DNA of 6,620 nucleotides from an uncultured Bacteroidaceae bacterium (lineage in GTDB: Bacteria > Bacteroidota > Bacteroidia > Bacteroidales > Bacteroidaceae). Positions 1 to 5,777 of the stretch are shown piece after piece. Positions within the stretch are counted from its first letter, which is position 1. Each line of letters opens with the position of its first letter. The notes beneath the pieces were generated by a model, which saw only the letters and a list, made by a program, of their open reading frames with translations, was not told the origin of the DNA and ran no database searches. Location of the stretch: NCBI GenBank assembly GCA_904501945.1, contig CAJGCU010000108.1, positions 1 through 6,620 of the forward strand, given 5' to 3'. Made by a program: the position numbers and the translations under genes.

Positions 1-102
1 ATCTACAAAGAAAACCTCTTAAGTTTTTGCCAAAAGTCCAAATTCCAAATGAAATAAACCTAACAGATACACTTTTTGTCAGAAAAGAACAACGGAAAAA
101 GT

Positions 103-121
103 TTTGCAAACGGATTGCAAA
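103..121. repeat. Inverted repeat TTTGCAA-N5-TTGCAAA
   Basis: Two perfect 7-nt arms (103-109 and 115-121) are separated by 5 nt. The 19-bp spacing, about two helical turns overall, fits either a dimeric protein binding site or a small hairpin. No promoter box matching the Bacteroidetes consensus is close by, so an operator role is only a possibility. Confidence 0.4.
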
Positions 122-196
122 GAGGTGCGTGTTTAGGAGAACATCAACGTCTGGAGAAGCGCCTCAGAAAGCATCTCCATTTTATGTCTTTCTGTG

Positions 197-231
197 CCTC
201 CCCATCGGTGAGACTCTCACCGGTTTTGAGG
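197..231 (+). terminator. Possible terminator hairpin in left intergenic region
   Basis: A perfect palindrome at 206-222 (CGGTGAG, ACT loop, CTCACCG) is directly followed by GTTTTG, which resembles a short intrinsic terminator for transcription entering from the left. Outside it, CCTC at 197-200 can pair with GAGG at 228-231 across a symmetric 5x5 internal loop, so a longer imperfect hairpin is also possible. The T-tract has only four Ts, so termination strength is doubtful. Confidence 0.35.
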
Positions 232-352
232 TGTAAAGCGCAGCGTTTTTGAAGACAAAGAGTGAAGAGATTTTAAGGACATCGGAAGAGGATTTTTTCT
301 TTCCACAAAAAGGCCATTTCATGCCCACGATATAAAGTTGAAGAGAAAAAGA

Positions 353-383
353 TTGCAAATGTGATGGGGATGTCATATCTTTG
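353..383 (+). promoter_or_regulatory. Bacteroidetes-type promoter for the HhH/outer-membrane gene
   Basis: The -33 element TTG (353-355) is followed by a 20-nt spacer and the -7 element TATCTTTG (376-383), a full match to TAnnTTTG. Transcription should begin near 388-391, giving a leader of only about 12-15 nt before the ATG at 403. Because the promoter covers the upstream in-frame GTG/ATG codons (361-372), it argues that those are not the start. Confidence 0.75.
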
Positions 384-402
384 TGAGGAAAAGCCAAAGG
401 AT

Positions 403-2487
403 ATGAAAAAATGTTTTTTCCTCATATTGCTATTGATTGCCGTTAGCCATGCTGTCTGCCAGACAGCAGAGAATGAATCCCCAATGCAATGGGAATATTT
501 TGTCGATTTGATGGCAACCGAATACGGAGAAGAGGAAAGCATGGACAGAGAACTGATGGAGCAGCTCTTCGAATTGCACAGCAATCCTTTGGACATCAAC
601 ACGCTTGCACAGGAAGACTTGTTTGTTTTGCCATTTCTGAACGAAGAGCAGATTAGCGACATCACACGTTACATCGAAAAGAACAAGCCTGTCTATTCGT
701 TAGGCGAGCTGATGTTCATCAGCAGTTTGGGGAGAGCCGACAGGGAGATGCTGAAGCTGTTTGTACGGGTGAGCCCCAAGACCATGATGGAGGTAGAGCG
801 ACCGGACATCACCGCTAAAAGCCTGCTGAAGGAGGGGAAGCATGAATTAGTGGTTCGAAGCGACATTCCTTTCTACCAACGGGCAGGATTCGCAGACTTT
901 CCTCAGGAGGTGTTGGACAAGTCACCCAACAAGGTATATAGAGGCGACCCGCTTCACCATGCTTTCCGATACGCTTTTGCCAGCAAGAACCACTTGTCTG
1001 CCGGCCTACAGATGGAAAAGGATGCAGGAGAAAGGGGCATTGACCATGTGGCTGGCTACATCATGCTGCAAGACATAGGAGTGGTCAAGAGAGCCATCGT
1101 CGGAAACTATAAAATCAATTTTGGGAAAGGGCTTGCGGTCAACACATCTGCCAAGTTCGGAAAGATGATGATGATTAATTCCGTAGACAAAATGGATGCT
1201 GGCATCACAAAGCATTCGTCCACAGCAGAAGCTGAGTACTTCACGGGAGGAGGCACCACCTTGAGGCTGAACGACTGGACGCTATCAGCCTTTGCCTCTC
1301 GCCGACAAGGAGATGGAACCTACAGCAAGGATTCTGCCGGCATCTCTTCGCTGAAGACGGACGGGCTGCACCGCACCCAGTTGGAACGGAGCAAGAAAGG
1401 GAACGTGGGAATTACAGACGTGGGAGGCAACGTGCATTGGGCAAACGACTTCCTGCAGCTGTCCGCTACTGCTGTAGCCACACACTTCTCGGTTCCGCTT
1501 GCTCCCAAGAACGATACAGAATCGTCATATTACCGACTCTATAACGCCAGCGGAAAAGATTTTCTGGTAGGCAGCCTCTCTTACTCTTGTCGGCTTAACG
1601 CCATCACTTTGGGAGGGGAAACGGCTTACAGCGCCACAGACAAGCAGAATGGGTTTGCCACGCTCAATTCTATCAGGTGGAGAGTGGATGGTAGCAACAC
1701 CCTGACCCTTATCGGCAGGCATTACGGTGCAAAGTTCGTCAGCATCAACGGAAAGGCTTTCGGAGAGAACGCATCGGTACAAAACGAGGACGGGATTTTT
1801 CTGGGATGGAGTTCAAGCGCCTTCAGAAATCTGCTCATCGACACGTATGTCGATGCCATGCATTTCCCATGGATGAAGCAAGGGGTGTCGGGCAGTTCAT
1901 ACGGATACGAAGGGGTGGTGCAAGTCGTGTACTCGCCCCGAGACGAATGGAGCCTGCAAGCCAGATACCGCATCAAGTCTAAGCAGAAGGATTTCACCTA
2001 CGACAGAAATGACAGCAAGCTCACCGTCCTCGAATACAACACCAACCAAAACCTCAAACTGCAACTGAACTGCAAGCTGTCCCCTTCAGTTTCCTTGCGA
2101 GCATCAGCTACAGGCACAATGGTGACATTCGGCAACAATCCCAACGAATACGGCTTTGCGGTTGGCGGAAATATACGCTGGCAAAGCCTCAAGCGCCAAT
2201 GCCGCATCGACTTCGGATTCACTTATTTCGACACAGACAGCTACAATGCACGCGTGTACAATTACGAACCGACGCTGCTCTACTCTTACGGTTCCACATC
2301 TTATTATTATAAGGGCATACGCACTACCCTCCTCGCCAACATCCCTATCATCAAAAACCAGCTCTTTCTCAACGCTAAGCTGGGCATGACCAAATACTTA
2401 AACCGTGATACCATTGGCAGCGGGCTGCAAATGATTGACAGCAGCCACAGGGAGGACCTGCAGGTGCAAGTGCGCTGGAGGTTCTAA
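403..2487 (+). CDS. Exported helix-hairpin-helix protein with probable outer-membrane beta-barrel
   Basis: The protein has 694 residues. Residues 1-20 form a signal peptide: MKK, then the hydrophobic stretch CFFLILLLIAV, then SHA as a likely signal peptidase I site. Residues 61-94 (starting NPLDINTL, with LPFLNEEQI) and 98-123 (YSLGELMFISSLG) read as a tandem ComEA/HhH-like module. The remaining ~570 residues are rich in alternating polar and aromatic strands with many Gly, Tyr and Ser, and the chain ends in VQVRWRF, a terminal aromatic typical of outer-membrane barrels. The architecture matches Bacteroidetes proteins annotated only as helix-hairpin-helix domain-containing. A role in binding or passing DNA at the outer membrane is speculative; the HhH could be purely structural. 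The start at 403 is chosen because the reading frame's earlier codons lie inside the promoter and only this start gives a signal peptide. A frame extension to 361 is open but unlikely. The gene is probably monocistronic. Confidence 0.85.
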   Translation: MKKCFFLILLLIAVSHAVCQTAENESPMQWEYFVDLMATEYGEEESMDRELMEQLFELHSNPLDINTLAQEDLFVLPFLNEEQISDITRYIEKNKPVYSLGELMFISSLGRADREMLKLFVRVSPKTMMEVERPDITAKSLLKEGKHELVVRSDIPFYQRAGFADFPQEVLDKSPNKVYRGDPLHHAFRYAFASKNHLSAGLQMEKDAGERGIDHVAGYIMLQDIGVVKRAIVGNYKINFGKGLAVNTSAKFGKMMMINSVDKMDAGITKHSSTAEAEYFTGGGTTLRLNDWTLSAFASRRQGDGTYSKDSAGISSLKTDGLHRTQLERSKKGNVGITDVGGNVHWANDFLQLSATAVATHFSVPLAPKNDTESSYYRLYNASGKDFLVGSLSYSCRLNAITLGGETAYSATDKQNGFATLNSIRWRVDGSNTLTLIGRHYGAKFVSINGKAFGENASVQNEDGIFLGWSSSAFRNLLIDTYVDAMHFPWMKQGVSGSSYGYEGVVQVVYSPRDEWSLQARYRIKSKQKDFTYDRNDSKLTVLEYNTNQNLKLQLNCKLSPSVSLRASATGTMVTFGNNPNEYGFAVGGNIRWQSLKRQCRIDFGFTYFDTDSYNARVYNYEPTLLYSYGSTSYYYKGIRTTLLANIPIIKNQLFLNAKLGMTKYLNRDTIGSGLQMIDSSHREDLQVQVRWRF

Positions 2488-2489
2488 AC

Positions 2490-2529
2490 AGCAATGCCAC
2501 GAATGGCTGATGGCACTCGTGGCATTGCT
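2490..2529. terminator. Hairpin between convergent genes (bidirectional terminator candidate)
   Basis: Perfect 13-bp arms, AGCAATGCCACGA (2490-2502) and its complement (2517-2529), enclose a 14-nt loop. The arm starts 3 nt after the stop codon of the HhH gene and lies 18 nt beyond the nadD stop on the other strand, so it can serve both transcripts. There is no T-tract on the plus side. On the minus side only a short TGTTT follows. Intrinsic termination is therefore not certain; it may act as a 3'-end stabiliser. Confidence 0.6.
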
Positions 2530-2546
2530 ATGGCATTCAGAATGGG

Positions 2547-3125
2547 TCAGCGATACAGCTGATGCGCGGCGATGTATTCTGCCACCTGCTCATCTACCCA
2601 TTCTGTCGGCACCTGCCCTTTTCTGACAGACTCCCTTATCTCTGTTGAAGAGATGTCGTAGAGCGGCGTGGTGACCATCTGCACCGAGGGCGGCAGGGCA
2701 GCCTCGTCCAACGGACAGCCAGGACGGCGATAGATGAGGATGGAATAAGTGTCGATGATGTCTTGCGCATGATACCAACGGGGAAAGCGCTCCCAGTTGT
2801 CTGCGCCGATGACAAGCAGGAACTCATGCTGGGGATAAGCCTTTCGGAGTTCGCCAAGAGTGTTGAAAGTATAGGAAGGAATGGGCAGCTGACGCTCAAA
2901 GTCAGAGACAACGAGGCCTGGGACGTTCTCTGTTGCCAAGCGTGCCATCTGCAGCCGATGCTCATATGCTGCAATGTCTGTCGAAACATCTTGTTTCAAT
3001 GGATTGAGCGGCGAAACCAACAGCCACAGCTCATCTACAAGCCCTTGGGACACGATGGATGCCGCCAACTGCGTATGCCCCTTATGTATGGGGTTGAAAC
3101 TTCCTCCGTAAATGCCTATCTTCAT
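2547..3125 (-). CDS. nadD: Nicotinate-nucleotide adenylyltransferase
   Basis: This cytoplasmic enzyme joins nicotinate mononucleotide and ATP to give deamido-NAD and pyrophosphate, the penultimate step of NAD synthesis. The 192-residue product is of normal family length. It begins with the nucleotidyltransferase signature GGSFNPIHKGH (residues 7-17, with the H14-x-x-H17 pair), carries SYTFNTL (84-90), GADNWERFPRWY (107-118) and the C-terminal ISSTEIR motif (158-164), all expected in NadD. The frame is open upstream to 3149, but those eight extra codons would overlap the -7 box and the family starts at MKIGIYGG, so 3125 is chosen. The leader lacks a Shine-Dalgarno and is AT-rich. In many Bacteroidales, as I recall, nadD follows gmk; here it stands alone with its own promoter, divergent from the neighbouring gene. 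Confidence 0.96.
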   Translation of the reverse strand: MKIGIYGGSFNPIHKGHTQLAASIVSQGLVDELWLLVSPLNPLKQDVSTDIAAYEHRLQMARLATENVPGLVVSDFERQLPIPSYTFNTLGELRKAYPQHEFLLVIGADNWERFPRWYHAQDIIDTYSILIYRRPGCPLDEAALPPSVQMVTTPLYDISSTEIRESVRKGQVPTEWVDEQVAEYIAAHQLYR

Positions 3126-3148
3126 GCGGAATATTAAATTTAGCGCCA

Positions 3149-3181
3149 CAAAGATACAGAAAAACTTTGAGAATAGGCAGA
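3149..3181 (-). promoter_or_regulatory. nadD promoter
   Basis: Read on the minus strand, the -7 element TATCTTTG (3156-3149) matches the Bacteroidetes consensus fully. A -33-like TCTG (3181-3178) is one mismatch from TTTG, at a 21-nt spacing. Transcription would start near 3143, leaving a leader of about 18 nt before the nadD ATG. Confidence 0.65.
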
Positions 3182-3196
3182 GAAGAGTTAATTTTG
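3166..3196 (+). promoter_or_regulatory. Rightward promoter for the AlkZ-related gene and probably its operon
   Basis: TTTG (3166-3169), a 19-nt spacer and TAATTTTG (3189-3196) match the Bacteroidetes -33/-7 consensus without mismatch. Transcription should start near 3202, about 48 nt before the TTG at 3251. The -33 element lies between the two elements of the nadD promoter on the other strand, so the two polymerase footprints overlap. Confidence 0.7.
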
Positions 3197-3209
3197 TAAA
3201 GTTTTACAA
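3194..3209. promoter_or_regulatory. Operator-like inverted repeat over the rightward -7 box
   Basis: TTGTAAA (3194-3200) and TTTACAA (3203-3209) form a perfect 7-bp inverted repeat with a 2-nt centre. It covers the end of the -7 element and the expected transcription start, a place where a bound repressor would block initiation. No regulator gene is encoded in this window, so the binding protein is unknown, and an AT-rich palindrome of this size could arise by chance. Confidence 0.4.
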
Positions 3210-3250
3210 TCGGGCTGTTGCGCGAGCGGAAGAGTTTCCCACCACCATGA

Positions 3251-3997
3251 TTGCCCAAACTTAAAAACCTTAAAAACTTGAGCGCATTTTCCGACTATTT
3301 TCAAAGTTCACAAACAGGGAACGAAGAGCAAACGCTGCACGAGATACATTCCTGCCCAGAACTGATTGAGTGCATCCAGCGGGTGGGCTTTCTGCCGCTG
3401 CTGGAGAGCGGCATACGGGGTTACAGCGCCGAGGCGCTGATGGCGGAAGAATGCCGCTACACCGTATTCCCCGATGGCGGATGGGAGTGGCCGCTGTGGC
3501 AATGGAAAGGGCCTATCATTCAGGAGGGCGGTTGCGTCTATGGCAAGTTCTTTGCAGGCAAGGCGGGCTTTATCAGCCGCAAGTGGTGGCCCGACTTCTT
3601 CAACTGGCGGCGCAGCCAAAACCCTGTTCCCGAAAAGGGAACGATTGAGGATGCCATCCTCGCCACGCTGAACGAACAGGGCAGCCTCATCACCCGCGAC
3701 CTCCGCAACGCTTGCGGATTCACGGGAAGCAAGATGCGCAGCAAGTTCGATGGCTACGTCACCCGTCTCCAGATGGCATGCCGCATCGTCACCGAAGACT
3801 TTGTCTATCCCCTGGACAAGCATGGTCGTGAATACGGATGGGGACTTTCCCTCCTCACCACTCCCGAAGAACTCCTCGGTATCGAAGCCTGCGAGTGCTC
3901 CCACACCCCCGAAGAGTCCTACCAACTGATGTACGACCACCTGCACCAACTGCTGCCAGAGGCGACAGAGGGGCAAATTAAGAAGATATTGAAATAA
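3251..3997 (+). CDS. AlkZ-related winged-helix protein (TTG start)
   Basis: The 248-residue product resembles Bacteroidetes proteins called AlkZ-related, distant relatives of the AlkZ/YcaQ (HTH_42) DNA glycosylases; this is recognised from memory of conserved blocks. Visible blocks are FLPLLESGIRGYS (47-59), the Trp-rich WEWPLWQWKGPII (78-90), GGCVYGKFFAGKAGFIS (93-109), WWPDFFNWRR (112-121), a winged-helix-like section (about 131-185) and YGWGLS (195-200). I cannot identify the AlkZ catalytic Gln motif, so glycosylase activity is not shown. No signal peptide or membrane segment is seen. The start is odd: no in-frame ATG exists before codon 64, which lies inside conserved sequence, while TTG 3251 directly follows an in-frame TGA. 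An ATG at 3247 is in another frame and ends after five codons. A further TTG at 3278 is an alternative start. The next gene begins 15 nt after the stop, suggesting cotranscription. Confidence 0.75.
   Translation: MPKLKNLKNLSAFSDYFQSSQTGNEEQTLHEIHSCPELIECIQRVGFLPLLESGIRGYSAEALMAEECRYTVFPDGGWEWPLWQWKGPIIQEGGCVYGKFFAGKAGFISRKWWPDFFNWRRSQNPVPEKGTIEDAILATLNEQGSLITRDLRNACGFTGSKMRSKFDGYVTRLQMACRIVTEDFVYPLDKHGREYGWGLSLLTTPEELLGIEACECSHTPEESYQLMYDHLHQLLPEATEGQIKKILK
3260..3277 (+). repeat. 9-nt tandem repeat (CTTAAAAAC x2)
   Basis: Two exact adjacent copies encode a repeated Leu-Lys-Asn near the N-terminus of the AlkZ-related protein. Because the unit is three codons, copy-number change would keep the frame. 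Two copies are too few to infer a switch. Confidence 0.5.
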
Positions 3998-4012
3998 GGA
4001 TAAATCGGAATT

Positions 4013-4780
4013 ATGAGTAAGATAAATGCATTTAATCAACAAACGATAGAGTCTTTGGCATATTATGTTTATGCCTTAATAGATCCGAGAGATAATAGGA
4101 TTTTCTATATAGGGAAGGGAAAAGGGAATAGGATTTTTCAACATGCAAAAGATGCTTTAGGCGATAAAGACCAAAGTCTTAAACTTGATATTATAAGAAG
4201 TATTATAAGAGATGGTAAACAAGTCGGTCTCTACATTTTACGGCACAATCTGAATGAAGATACTGCGTATGTTGTAGAATCTGTGCTTATTGACGTGCTT
4301 ACATATAGCAAGTTTAACCAAACAAATATATTGGCAAATATTGTTGCTGGTCACCATCAATGGGACGAGGGTATTAAAGATGTTGATGAAATTGATTCAA
4401 TATACAACTGTATGAAAATAGAAGTAAATCAAGAGGACACATTGCTTTTAGTTAGTCTAAACAAAAGTTTTGACCAAACAATAGCCGATGGGGTATATCG
4501 CAGAATTGACATTTATGAGGCTACTCGCAAGTACTGGAAAATCGGTAAGAATGCGCCTCAAAAGATTAAATACGTGCTTGGTGTATACAAAGGTGTTGTC
4601 CGCAGCGTAATAGAAATAACATCTTGGGAATGGACAGATGTAGCGGAAGATGGTACGAAATTCAAGTCTGACCGTTGCATCTTTGAAGGCAAACTACTCA
4701 ATGATTCCACATATCTTAATAAAGATGTCTCTGACTATCCCTTCGGCAGTGGAGGGGCTATAAGGTACATAAGTAAGTAA
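4013..4780 (+). CDS. LEM-3-type GIY-YIG nuclease with uncharacterised C-terminal domain
   Basis: The 255-residue protein starts with a GIY-YIG endonuclease domain: YVYALIDPR (18-26) supplies the first strand, then FYIGKGKGNR (31-40) with the YIG element and the conserved Arg40, His44, the likely catalytic Glu89 in VESVLID, and NILANIVAGHH (105-115). The LIDPR/IFYIGKGKG style is that of the LEM-3/Ankle1-like subgroup (compare COG3680). Residues about 144-255 form a second domain with LLLVSLN, the YEATRKYWKIG block (168-178), KYVLGVYKGVV (186-196), ITSWEW and a final PFGSGGAIRYI. Its strand pattern reminds me of PUA-superfamily (ASCH/EVE-like) folds, but this is not proven. All catalytic positions I can check are present, so the gene looks intact. 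It is far more AT-rich than its neighbours and uses many ATA and AGA codons, consistent with horizontal acquisition. It lies 15 nt after the AlkZ-related gene and is probably cotranscribed. DNA cleavage in repair or in defence are both possible. Confidence 0.85.
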   Translation: MSKINAFNQQTIESLAYYVYALIDPRDNRIFYIGKGKGNRIFQHAKDALGDKDQSLKLDIIRSIIRDGKQVGLYILRHNLNEDTAYVVESVLIDVLTYSKFNQTNILANIVAGHHQWDEGIKDVDEIDSIYNCMKIEVNQEDTLLLVSLNKSFDQTIADGVYRRIDIYEATRKYWKIGKNAPQKIKYVLGVYKGVVRSVIEITSWEWTDVAEDGTKFKSDRCIFEGKLLNDSTYLNKDVSDYPFGSGGAIRYISK

Positions 4781-4831
4781 ATTCCTATTTATCCAAATGA
4801 ACTAAAAAATTGTTTTATGCTCCCCATGACA

Positions 4832-4838
4832 GAGAAAG
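4832..4838 (+). promoter_or_regulatory. Candidate ribosome binding site deciding the AlkD-like start
   Basis: The purine run GAGAAAG lies 8 nt upstream of the ATG at 4847, a good Shine-Dalgarno distance. The earlier ATGs at 4817 and 4826 have only A/T-rich or C-rich sequence before them. Bacteroidetes often start without a Shine-Dalgarno, so this favours but does not prove 4847. Confidence 0.4.
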
Positions 4839-4846
4839 ACATTCAC

Positions 4847-5635
4847 ATGGAAACAATAACTACCGCCCAAGACATTATTCAATATATGGAGTCACTGCAC
4901 GACGAGGAGCAGCGGCGGGTGTTGATGGGCTTTTTCAAGACGGGGAAAGGTGAGTATGGCGAGGGTGACGAGTTTTTGGGCATCAAAGTGCCACAGACAC
5001 GCGAGGTGGTGAAAGCGGCAAAGGACACACCACTGAGCGAGATTCCCACGTTGCTGAAGAGCCATTGGCACGAGGTGAGGCTCTGCGGATGGTTGTTGCT
5101 CGTTAATAAGTTTGAGCGATTGGCAACGAAGCGCCTCATCAACAACCCTGATGCCATCCGTCAAAGGGACGAAATCGTGACGCTCTACCTGAAGTATGCC
5201 GAACAAGCCAACAATTGGGACTTGGTGGACATGTCGGCCCCGAAAGTCATCGGACATTGGCTGCTGCTCCCCACATGCTTGGGCGGCAAAACGGCAGGAC
5301 TTCATCTTGAATACAAGCAACAGGTGCTGGACTCCCTTGCACAAAGCCCCTGTCTCTGGAAGCAGCGCATCAGCATGGTTTGCACATGGAAGACCTCGCA
5401 GCAGGGCGACCCTTCGTGGTGTCTCCGCTATGCAGAGATGCACCTGCATCATCCTCATGACCTCATGCACAAGGCTGTCGGATGGATGCTCCGCGAGATG
5501 GGAAAGCGCATCAGCATGGATATTCTCCGCGACTTTCTCGAACAACATGCACACGAGATGTCCCGCACCACGCTCAGATACGCCATTGAAAAGATGGCGG
5601 AGGGGGAACGGAAAAGGTGGATGGGGAAGAAGTGA
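4847..5635 (+). CDS. AlkD-like DNA alkylation repair glycosylase (HEAT-like repeats)
   Basis: The 262-residue product belongs to the AlkD/DNA alkylation repair family, all-helical HEAT-like repeat glycosylases that remove alkylated purines such as N3- and N7-methylated bases. Conserved blocks are FLGIKVPQTR (43-52) and HWHEVRLCGWLLL (73-85). The residues lining the AlkD cleft are present: Trp124 and Asp128 in NNWDLVD, Arg174 in LWKQRISMV and Trp213 in KAVGWMLREMGKR, corresponding to Trp109, Asp113, Arg148 and Trp187 of Bacillus cereus AlkD as I recall them. Activity is therefore likely. The length is slightly above the usual ~230-240. Starts at 4817 (272 residues) and 4826 are also open; 4847 is preferred because of its purine-rich site and because the extra residues look unconserved. 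No promoter matching the consensus was found in the 66 nt after the GIY-YIG gene, so it is probably read from upstream. GC content is high, like the AlkZ-related gene. Confidence 0.9.
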   Translation: METITTAQDIIQYMESLHDEEQRRVLMGFFKTGKGEYGEGDEFLGIKVPQTREVVKAAKDTPLSEIPTLLKSHWHEVRLCGWLLLVNKFERLATKRLINNPDAIRQRDEIVTLYLKYAEQANNWDLVDMSAPKVIGHWLLLPTCLGGKTAGLHLEYKQQVLDSLAQSPCLWKQRISMVCTWKTSQQGDPSWCLRYAEMHLHHPHDLMHKAVGWMLREMGKRISMDILRDFLEQHAHEMSRTTLRYAIEKMAEGERKRWMGKK

Positions 5636-5708
5636 AGAACCATAGAGAAAGTTGAGTTGCCCATGCTAAAAGCCATCTTTGACTTTCATCGAAGGTACTC
5701 CCACTCAG

Positions 5709-5733
5709 AAAAACCCAAACAAGTTTGGTTTTT
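5709..5733 (+). terminator. Weak terminator-like hairpin after the AlkD-like gene
   Basis: CCAAA (5715-5719) pairs with TTTGG (5724-5728) around a CAAG loop, and AAAAA (5709-5713) can extend the stem with TTTTT (5729-5733) past one bulged C. The form is A-tract, hairpin, T-tract, which can work in both directions, but the stem is short and GC-poor. Its right arm contains the -33 element of the trpS promoter. Confidence 0.4.
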
Positions 5734-5755
5734 CGTTCACTTATCCGTACCTTTG
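5724..5755 (+). promoter_or_regulatory. trpS promoter
   Basis: TTTG (5724-5727), a 20-nt spacer and TACCTTTG (5748-5755) match the Bacteroidetes -33/-7 consensus fully. Transcription should start near 5761, giving a roughly 17-nt leader composed almost only of A and T before the ATG at 5778. No T-box or tryptophan leader peptide fits into so short a leader. Confidence 0.8.
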
Positions 5756-5777
5756 CAAAAAATACAAAAATAAATAC

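Larger units (their letters stand above)
1..352. other. Gene-poor intergenic region with inverted repeats
   Basis: I see no convincing gene here. A plus-strand frame is open from position 3 to 236, but its translation is basic, low in hydrophobic core pattern and lacks a recognisable domain or promoter. A second frame, open from position 1, stops at 57 and could be the tail of a gene entering from the left, but 18 codons are too few to judge. The region is rich in short inverted repeats (103-121, 122-165, 197-231), which suits a non-coding or repeat-derived stretch. From memory, the frame around 110-165 resembles recurring spurious intergenic reading frames in Prevotella genomes; I hold this with low confidence. 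Confidence 0.5.

Noticed and set aside
27..236. Plus-strand reading frame of 69 codons in the left intergenic region
   Set aside because: No promoter, no domain and an implausible composition; it overlaps several inverted repeats. I treat it as a chance or repeat-derived frame.
361..402. Upstream extension of the HhH/outer-membrane protein
   Set aside because: These codons cover the -7 promoter element and would bury the signal peptide behind 14 residues.
2763..3137. Plus-strand frame of 124 codons across nadD
   Set aside because: It is a shadow of nadD, which is certain from its motifs.
3308..4042. Long minus-strand frame (244 codons) opposite the AlkZ-related gene
   Set aside because: It is antisense to a gene with recognisable conserved blocks, is low in plausible motifs and starts inside the GIY-YIG gene. 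High GC explains the absence of stops.
4892..5554. Minus-strand frame of 220 codons opposite the AlkD-like gene
   Set aside because: The plus strand carries the intact AlkD active-site residues; the antisense frame shows no known fold or promoter.
5674..5681. CATCTTTG as a possible extra -7 box before trpS
   Set aside because: It misses the first consensus T, and a perfect promoter lies closer to trpS.
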